Positions 28,201 to 38,800 of a DNA stretch of 64,000 nt are shown in pieces. Source of the stretch: Gigantopelta aegis (taxonomy: Eukaryota > Mollusca > Gastropoda > Neomphalida > Peltospiridae); NCBI RefSeq assembly GCF_016097555.1, contig NC_054704.1, positions 27,726,795-27,790,794 on the forward strand, read 5' to 3'. Both the position numbers and the translations under genes were made by a program. The notes under the pieces are model-generated. The model worked only from the letters and a program-made list of their open reading frames with translations. It did no database searches and had not been told where the DNA came from. The stretch's first letter is position 1; every line of letters starts with the position of its first letter.

Positions 28201-31200
28201 GTTTTTGTTGTTTTTCTTTTTTGTTGCTGGTTTTTGGGGGTTGGTGTTTTTTAATTGTGAGAATCTAAGTATCTGTTACATTTGCTCAGTGGTACCAAAA
28301 TATACACAATTACCCACTCACTCACCCACCCACCCACTCAACACACTCAGAGACACGCATGCACACGCGCGCAAGCACAAACACAGAATCAGAACAGCAT
28401 TAAACAAAATGCTTGAAACTTTTGAAAAACTTTATTTACAGTGTAAGATAGTTTAATAGGGATGTCGCGATCTCCAACTTATTCGTGTACGAGGTGCAAT
28501 CAAAAGATTCGCAGAATCAGGTCCTGACAAAAGTTCAATATGATCATCCTTGACCTGAATACATTTGGTCAAATTATTCTTCAAGCGACTGGTGCCAGCA
28601 AAATAGAACTTTCCTTGTTGCTCATCAGCCACCATTCTTGCAGCCTTTAGAGTTTCATCACCTACAAACCGGTGTTCAATATCTGGTAAAATGTACGGTT
28701 TCTGGAGGGAGGGTTACCATATTCGTTCAGCATAACTATGTAAATATACAAACAAGAAGAGCGATGTTATTAATAGGACAGTTGTATGACAGAAAAATCT
28801 TTCAGAAAACTTCAAACATATGATGGTGTACCAAACTTTGGTATCTAGTTTTACGAACTTTTTGACTGCCCGTCGTTCGTGTACTGGTATGCTACGCAAC
28901 AAGTACGCGAGCTCCAGTCGTAGTTGCCTTTGGTGCGATACAAGTGTGTCTCTTATGATAGCTGCACTTGTCATTATTGTCAAAACAATTACATTACCCG
29001 CTCGGTTCACATTCATGAGATTCTTCAAATAATTTAAGATTGACATAAACATAGAAATGTCATATACGTAGTATCATATAAATGCCAATTAAATACACCG
29101 CTATATACAACATGCAGAATGTTTCTTTACACCTTTATATCAACTTGTAACATGTACATGGGGAGGGGGCGTCATGTAGCGCAATGGAATAGTTCTGGTC
29201 TAGTGACTGTTCAGTCTAGGATCGATCAATGATCGCCTGGTGTAACAAAGGACGTGGTATGTACTATCCTATCAGTGGAATGCTGGATGTAAAAGACCTC
29301 AAGCTGTTAATTGGAAACGAGTTGCCCATATCGTGGCGATAGCGGTTTCCTCAGATTATCAGTGTGCAGTCCTTCACCATAAATCCCACGCCATATGACC
29401 ACATATAAAACATATGTTGAGTGCGTCGTTAAATAAAACATTTATTTCTTACATGTATATGGAGCACTAGCCACCAACCCGACCCCCACACCCATCCCAC
29501 CCCCCACCTCCCACCCACCCCCAAAAAATATATATATATTGTTCATCACCTTTTTATATTTTCTTGCAACACAGTGTGGTTGTCCCGTCCCCAAATGTGA
29601 TTGGCCCTAATTTTGGCTATACCAAAAATATGGAGCTCACAAATTTGATTTATGAAATGAAACGCATTTCAGGTTTTCAACATTTCAGTTCGCGTTGATA
29701 ATCGCAACTGCTCTATTATTCCTGTGTTTTTATTTTAACTTATCGAGTACCTTGAAATGTATCAATATAGACTAAAACACTAAAATAATATTTATAGTAT
29801 TACTTATACATTTTTCATTCATAATATATACATTTATTTTCGTGCTTTCATCCATATGTCATTTTTACCATATGTAATTTATGCTCCTATATAACAATCC
29901 AGTGGATTGGTCATTCATTATACGAGAATTAATTTGATTGGCTAAATTTTCTCTTTTACAGTGCTACCAATAGATGGCGGGTGGAGCAGTTGGTCTATGT
30001 GGTCGGAGTGCACGGTCACGTGCGGGAAGGGGAAGAGAAGTCGGTTTCGAATGTGCGACAGTCCCTACCCCCTGCACGGTGGGCGGTTCTGCTCTGGGCA
30101 GACTGTGCAGTGGCGTGAATGTCACAAAGCATGTCCTGGTAATTATCGTTTCAACAATTTAAAGCTTTCTGGAACACTGTAGCCTGTATCTTTCATCTGC
30201 GCCTTAAAGAGCCCCGGTACTGACAAACGTACTTTGCTATATTTTGGTACCTGCATATCACGTTTACAATGTGTATGAATCATACCAAATTTTGAAGAAA
30301 AAAACCCTGACAAGTCATTTTTTATATATATTCCTAATAATTGATGTAATTTTTAGCCTTCTCTGGAATAACCAGTGGCAGCTATATACCAAATTACGTA
30401 ACACAATACGAGTGTCTCGTACGAGAACAGCAACCGATGGAATCGTAAAGTTTGTCTTGTCATCTGCTATTATCGTACGAGGCACTCGTATCGTGTGGGG
30501 TCGCCTTTAGTCTTATTTAATCTAATAAATAAAGTTTGTTTTGTTTAACGACACCGCTAGAGCACATTGATTAATTAATCATCGGTTATTGGATTTCAAA
30601 CATTTGGTAATTATGACTCGTAGTCATCAGAGGAAACCCGCTACATTTAATAACAAATAGAGATATTAAAATTATGTTTACAGAAATCTTTGTCTTACTA
30701 TTCGTATTACTGGTATTTGAACAATAGGCTCAATAATTCATACTCCACTTTCTAGAACAGGGTGGGTAAACAGAGACTTCTATATTTCGCCGATTGTTAT
30801 GCTAGTATAATGCTAGGACTCAGACTACCAACTGTCACGACGCAGTTGGCCAAGTCCCGCGACCGATTAGTTATTCATCTGAGCGAACACGTCGTAAGTT
30901 GGGAGTGGGGATAATTACAACGCCACTGTCTATTTGGCCAACTCCGTCGTGCCAGTTGATAGTCTGTCCTAGCATTATACTAGTACGTCCGATGTCTGAT
31001 TCGTAGAGTGGCCGAAGAGTTTCGAATGATTGTAAAACACAGGATGGAACTGGGGGAAAAAACAATAATATAGAATGGATCTACCGAGGGGATTAGATCC
31101 TTCGACCTATGCACCTCAGACGAGCACGCTACCGACTTAGCTAGACCACTCCCCCACCCCCCTCCAACACACACGCACCTCCCCTTGTATATAGACTAGT

Positions 31201-32103
31201 GCCCGGAATCGATGTACGAACTTGCATGCCACACGGTTTGAGTTATTTCTGATTACCTAATTAACCCATGTTGACAGAACATCTCGTTTGGTCGTACAGC
31301 CTATTTACACAGTACAGGCTCGCCGATCTATGAGCAACCCAATTAATCCAGCATCATTTTATATTCTCATGTTAAACTTCAACATCTAAACGCCCTGACA
31401 TTCCTCATATGTACGTCTTAATGTCATTTTGGGGAGTGACGTAGCCCAGTCGGTCTAAGATCGATCCACGTCGGTGTGCTCACTGGGCTATTTCTTCTTC
31501 CGGACAATGCACCACGACTGATATACCAAAGGCTGTGGTATGTGTTATCCTGTCTGTGGGATGATTTACTAATGTAAAAATGTAGCGGGTTTTTTCTCTA
31601 AGACTATATTGCAGAATAACAAAAGGTTTGGCATTCAGTAGCCGATGATTAATAAATCTCAAGTCCTCTAGTGATGTCGTTATGCAAAACGAACTAACTA
31701 CACTCGTTTTTGTTAAAGTAAGATTCGTGTTTTACATTGTATACGGTAACTCGACATTATGTGGAGTTTATCGTACTGAGGCCACGCTGTGTTAAATAAT
31801 CGATGATAAACGAGAGATATTATATAACTCCATAATTGAAGTAATAACGGTATAACGTAATCGAATCAAATTACTAATTTGATTCAATTATAATTATGTG
31901 CCGCTATAAATCAAATGGTGTGCATGGTGGTGTGGGGAAATAAGTCGGTGGGTAAACGGCAAAGGAAATGATTATTTGGTTAACGACACCTCGGCACAAT
32001 TTCAGGCGCGTGTGCAGGAAATTGTGCTGGGGGTCTGTATTTTCATTTATTTCAACGTATTTTCGTGCTTATATCCAATTACGGTTCAAGCACGTTAACC
32101 TGG

Positions 32104-32141
<38 letters not shown>

Positions 32142-35100
32142 CTCGGCTATCTGGGCTGTCTGTCCAGGACAGTGGTTTAGTTGTTAGTCGGTTAGTGAGA
32201 GAGAAGAGGATGTAGTGGTCTTACACCTACCCATTGAGTCGTTAAAACTCGCTGTGGGTGGGAGCCGGTACCGGGCTGCGAACCTTGTACCTACCAGCCT
32301 TATATCCGATGGCTTGACCACGACACCACCGAGGCCGGTGGGGGTCTGTGAGCGGAGTTTTTATGGGGATCTAGTCATGCTACTCAGGACAATATATTAA
32401 AAAAATTCACTTGGAGCAGGGGTGTTTCGACCCCTGAATCCCCCCCCCCCCCCCCCACACACACACACCCTTGCACACGCGCCTGCACATTATAAACTAA
32501 GACTACTTCTTATTTAACGGATGGCTATTTTCATACTTCATTTAGAGTGAGAGGGTAACCCGCTATCGTCACATAGATGATTTCTACCAAAAATCAGTAA
32601 GAAAACATTTATATGGACTTTCCCATCGACAGAACAGTACATAGCACAGCCTTTAATTGACAAATCGTGGACACTGGTTAGTATGGGGAATACATCTGTT
32701 TGGTCGATCCTATGGCCCATCACACTTCATGCTAGCTGGGGCGTCCCGTAGCAGTATTTCTGTTCATATAAACAGAATACGGCTAGAGCCGGTGAAAGTC
32801 GACACCTACGCCCATGACAGGCGTGCGCTACAACAGCTTGATCTGAAAGTGCACGTTAAACCCTATGGCGGCTATGACCTGACCTGACCAGAGGACATTG
32901 AAGCTAACCTCTTGCTAACGCCATTCTACTGGACTACATCCAGTCACTTTTCGCTGGTTCAGAGTGCACGCTTCAGGTACAATATCTCGTAGGATCGATT
33001 CTTCGTACTGGAACTATTTACTGGTCCAACCAATGCCCCACCATAAATAGGCAATTAAATGTATCATGTTTACTTGGCGCCAGGTTTCCACTTAACCCAT
33101 GAATCTCTCACCACCTCTTTCGCTTCGTTTTGCTCCCAGAAAGCAACTATATCTATTTATTTTGAAATATTTATAACTCGGAACAAATTAAAGGTGACAC
33201 CATGTGGGGCTGACAAACCCATTGCAAACAACTACAAGTAATTTATCTAACTTTGTTACAAATGACGCTTTATTTTTTATTTTTTTTAATGATGTACACA
33301 GTTTTTCCATTTGTAATGCCACAGCATGCACAATGGCTGTCATTGTATTTGCATCTAGTTCACATGTTAGAGCACATTTTGATCGGCTGGGTCCGACTTA
33401 CCTGTAATAATATATCAAAAGGCCAGACAGGTGACGCGACGCCGGTACGACCGAGCGCTCGAAAGGTTGTTTGATTTTCATACCTAGATTACTGTTGAAG
33501 CAGACATTTATTATTAATTTTGACAGTAGGGTTGTAAACAACCGCAACTTGAAGTCAGCGGTTTTAAAATAGTGTTAAAAAAAAGTATTGTTGTTGTGAC
33601 TTAAGACGTTGGCGTGAGTTTTCAACCATCGGAGGTATAGCATCGTTGGTTATTACTTTATCTCGGCGTTGATATCGCACTAGGGTTAATATCCAACTAA
33701 ATTACAGACAGAAAGACAGACAGACAGACAGACAGACAGACGATTGTTAATTAAAGTCTCACATCAGTTATAAAGCATACAGTATCACTAGCATTTTGTC
33801 ATTGATATATGGGGCGAGACGTAAAGCGCTCGCTTGATGCGCGGTCGGTCTGGGATCGATCCCCGTTGGTGGGCCCATTGGGCTATTTCTCGTTCCAGGC
33901 AGTGCAGTACAACTGGTATATCAAAGGCCGTGGTACGTGCTATCCTGTCTGTGGGATGGTGCATATAAGAAATCCCATGCTGCTAATCGAAAAGAGTAAA
34001 CTCATGAAGTGGCGGCAGCGTGTTTCCTCTCTCAGTATCTGTGCGGTCCGTAACCATATGTCCGACGCCATATAACCGTAAATAAAATGTGAATGCATCG
34101 TTAAATAAAACATTTCCTTCCTTTGACATATCCCAGGTAGTCGGATTGTGTGGTTATGATTAAAGATATCTCACAGAACTACTAGTATTGATCTTAGGAG
34201 TTTACACTACATTTATCTTTCTGGACAACCTAATGGAATATAGGTGTACGGGTAACGCTACACAATATTGACAGGTTGTAGAATTATCTACCTAATCAGT
34301 ATTAAATAAATAATGTTGCCTCTTGAAGCGTGGCAGAACTGTAAATGTTTATAAATGTTCCTTTAGGTCTGCCATGAAGCTGGTTACACTTAACCTATTA
34401 TTTATTTGCGTTACTACAGTACAAACGTTTGTTCTTAGAATTTAGAATGTTTTTTAAATGGGGTATATCATGAATGGAATTATTAGTGAGTTTAATTACT
34501 ATACTACACTATAAGAATTTTTTTTAGAATTTAATTGGCAATTCTGTATTGTTTTTCATTTCTTTGATTGTGTATATCGGGATATGTTAAGACAATTAAC
34601 CATGTCATCTCTTTCTCTTTGTTCTTTAATTCTCGTTCTACAGTAACTACAGTATATTTGAACTACCACATTACCAAGTTTAACTTTTGTCTAGGAGCTA
34701 GGAGCCAATAACAAAACGTTTGAGGATATTAAAAATATGTTTCGGCCAAATGTAATGTTTCCTAACAAACACATTGTTATTAAACAACATTTATTGTTTT
34801 AAAAAAAAGTCAAATTTTAATGTATTGGTGGCGATGTATTTCCCAATCTTCAACCTCTTAAATGCAAAGACGTACTTAACGGAGGCGTGTGTTTGTGTAT
34901 GTGTGTGTGTGTGGGGGGGGGGGGGGGGTTAGAGTATCCCTTCAACGTCGAAGTGTGTGTCCTATTTAAGCCCCGGTCACACTGTCAAGGATCAGGACGC
35001 CGGGTTAGCTACAGATACGATCCGGCATCATTCGTGACAATCCGTTGTGGTCCGTAGAGGTTCGTATTAAATTCCTGATCAATCGTAGTAGTACTTGTAT

Positions 35101-35803
35101 ATCCGTGAAAATTTTGAACATGTCCATGTCATCACGGAATCGAACAACCGTAGTACATCCTTAATGATCCGTAGAAGAACGTAATAATCCGTTCTTATCC
35201 GTAATAAACCACACTTAAACCGTACTTACCCGTATTTAATCGTAGTAATCCCCGGTCTCAAGTCCCGGTCACACTGTCAAGGATCAGGACGCCGGGTTAG
35301 TCACGGATACGATCTTTCGTGACAAGCTGTTGTGGTCCGTACTAAACTGTTGATTCCGAAAACGATAACCCCTATCTTTAATAATCGTTGGTTTATCCGT
35401 CGAAAACCGTAGTTAAACCGGGGTCATCCGTGAGGTTTTCATCCGTCGTGGATCCGGCCAGACGATCCTTGACAGTGTGACCGGGGCTTTACCGGAACCT
35501 TTACTCACACTTTCCTGGAATTACTTTAACACGAATGTTGGAAATATATAGTTCGAATGCATCCGTTGATTGGTATGGTATTATAAGGGAAGCAATCCTT
35601 TGTAAATCAAATCGCTCTTTTTGTTTTGTTTGGTAGACAATTACCTCCCTTGGAGAAATACAATCTGTATTCATGTTACCCTTAGGAAATGATCAACTTT
35701 CTGTTTTGGTATTAATAGTAGTCACAGTACTGTATAGTACCAGTGCACTATGACTTGTTATTGGCGTAGCCAGGTGGGTGTTTTTTTTGTCTTTGTTGGG
35801 GTG

Positions 35804-35840
<37 letters not shown>

Positions 35841-38800
35841 TTTGTTATATTTGGTTTGTTGTTGTTTGTTTGTTGTTGGGGGGGTTTAGGGGGGGGGGGC
35901 GGGTTGGAGGGCCACATACACTGTCTACGAGTCGTGTTGCAGGGCGACAAGTAAATCGCGGTGGTGTCGTGGTTACGGCACAAGACATAAGGCTGGTCGG
36001 TACAGGGTTTGCAGCTCTTCTCTCACTAACCACCAACAACTAATCCAGTCCTGGACAGTCAGCCCAGATAGCTGAGGTGTGTGCCCAGGACAGCGTGCTT
36101 GAACCTTAATTGGACATAAGCACGAAAATAAGTTGAAAGAAAGAAAGTAAATGTAAAATGTGGCGGGGGGGGGGGGGGGATGTGTTACTGGGAGAAGCAG
36201 GCGGCATGCCACACATGATAACGCCTGTGCAACTTGTATATTAAATGTTGTATTGTATGTTTTGTATCTGAGAAAGTACATATATGAGACTCCTTGTTAT
36301 TCGACAAGTGTAACCCAAACAGCAGCGTGGTTTGTTTGTTTGTTGGTAGATTAAAAAAATATATATATATATATTATTATGTTTATTTATTTACTTTTTT
36401 TAATTTGACTAACACATTCTGCTAACACATTAACAAACCCAAATGACCAGTATTATGTAATGAAACAGCTACACCGACTGTACTACCATTTCTACTCTAA
36501 TAACTTAGTAATAATATTCTATTTGCAGAGTCATTTCCAGCTAGTCCATTAAAGACGGTCAACATAACGTTGATGTGTGCTTGCGGTTGTCAGATGACGT
36601 CGGAAAAGGGAGAAATCATTGCCACCGGACGTTGCACCCACGGGATTTGGAATGTTGAGGTCGCCAGAAAACACCAGATCAGACTTAGCTTTACGTATTT
36701 TAATTTATTTGAGAATAAACAGTTAGTGCACGTGAGAGACGGTGAATCGCCAAATGACGATTTGTTGTTTTCGTCAGATGGCAATGAACCTTCAAGTGAC
36801 GTCATCTCGTCTTCAAACAGTATGTTCATAGAGCTCATTTCATTGGTCGCTTCGATGTCGTTTACAAATGACTCATCTCCCAGTTCATTGGCCATCTTCC
36901 CATACAACGCAACACTTCCTATTCACGTGCATGGGTTCATCGCGTCATATTCATCAGTTGGTAAGTAGCTATATTAGCCCATCGATAGTAAACTTTAGTG
37001 ATTATTGTCTATTTGGGAACCTGTAGCTGAAAAACCCTCATGATATTCCAGCACTTTACCAACTGAGCTAATGGGGAAATTCCCACTAGCTACTGCCACT
37101 AAGAGCATTTTATACCAACACTACTACAAGCCCGCTATAAAGTTATTTATTAATATCGTTTTCGGAATCAAGAATTTAAATCATATTTTAAAAAGATTTT
37201 GTTATATTATTTAATAAATGTATGCGTATATGTTCAGAATATCTTTATTTTATATTAGCGGATGTAAAAATGCACGTGGTTAACAGATACAACTCTAATA
37301 CGTTTCATTTTATCTGATTTTATTTATGTATTTATTCATATATATTTAATCTTATTTAATAGAACAATAAAATTTAAAAAATAATAGTGATAGTTCAATG
37401 GAAATTTTTAGTGTCACAGCATATCTAGTAGACAGAATTATATCAAAATCCACAAATAGTGATAGTTATATTACTATATCTTAGCTGCTTACGTTTTGTT
37501 TTGCAGTTATTGGAAAAGTCCCCGTTTCATCGACCATCATAAGACAGGGTCAGTCATCGATAATGGACAGCAAGGTTGCCGTAGTCGGGATTGCCCTGTG
37601 TGGCGTAATCATCGTCGTCACTGTCGCGTTTGTGTTCTTTCACCGATTTTACCACAAGAGACACAAATATGCAATGACGTCATCCGAGAGTCCCATCCAC
37701 CTGTCGCCTCACAGCAACAGCGCGCACAGCTCACGTGCGAGTAGTCCCCCGCCTTGTATCACTCACGTAGACATCGAAGCCCCATTGACTGGGGACAAGA
37801 AGAAGAAAGAAACACGTGTATCCCGTGCTTCGTCCATTTCCAGCACGTGCAGCACGGGTTTGAAAAAACTGCGCACCAAAGCAGAAGCCGTTGTAGCCAA
37901 TGGCAGTCCGAAGCCATCCACGAAGAATTACACGCCTTTACCCAGTCCGTATTCTGCGAATAACTCTCCTGAAGAGTTCCTGCATGACGCGGATTTCTTT
38001 AAAGCTAGTCCCAGCCTGAAAAAGTGCCAACCGCGATCACCAAAAGTGTATCCGTCTCCCAAACTGAAACGGTCTCCCGTGACCGCTAGTCCCTCCTCGC
38101 CACCAACAACCAAGTTTGACCTGCTCACGAAAAAGAGACAGGATAAGTTAAATTCCAAAATGGAAAGAGTCGTCACAGGGTCATCATGTTCATCTTCGCA
38201 TAGCCCTTCTATTCCTTTAGCGTCCCCGGAAACTCCAACACCAACAGGGTTCCGTGATACTAACTTGGGAGATTCGTTCAAACAATCGTCGCCGGAGGAA
38301 AAGACTCCTCAGAATGATGTGATAATGTTAGACAGTCTCCGGGAAGAGCCTTGCGGAACCAGTAAAGACAGCAGTGATTTCGCATTCGCCGACGAGGCAA
38401 ATGCCGAGACTACGTCATTCATTCAACCAAGCGTAAAGGCGCGGCGTCCAATATCCCTCACTAAAAGTTATTCACAAGATTCCATTGGTGCTACACAAAC
38501 CGACAGAACTGCTGACGGTGCTAAGACTACGAAATCGAAGAAACGCACGAAAAAGAGACAGGAACAGCAATCTGCTATGGAAGAGAGACAGAACCTCCTT
38601 CCAAAACCAGACGGTCAGAGCCCGAAAGCCTCTCGAGAGGACACACCCAAGAGTTGTATCTCGTCCAATAGCAATGATAGCAGTTCGAAAACTAACAAAA
38701 CCCTGTCTCCATCTCGCAGTATTCATTCGCCGTCAGACGTCACTTCTGTTGATATAGAAATGGAGTATGATGACTTTATCGAGGACGATCCTCTGTCTTA

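Noticed and set aside
28714-29052. 112-codon minus-strand frame next to the mariner remnant
   Set aside because: It does not resemble the transposase or any known protein by eye, and the plus strand is open too.
35693-36043. Open frames of about 96 codons on both strands
   Set aside because: They cover TG and G runs plus the start of a SINE.
37928-38281. Minus-strand 117-codon open frame
   Set aside because: Shadow of THSD1 exon 5 on the opposite strand, without motif or splice support.
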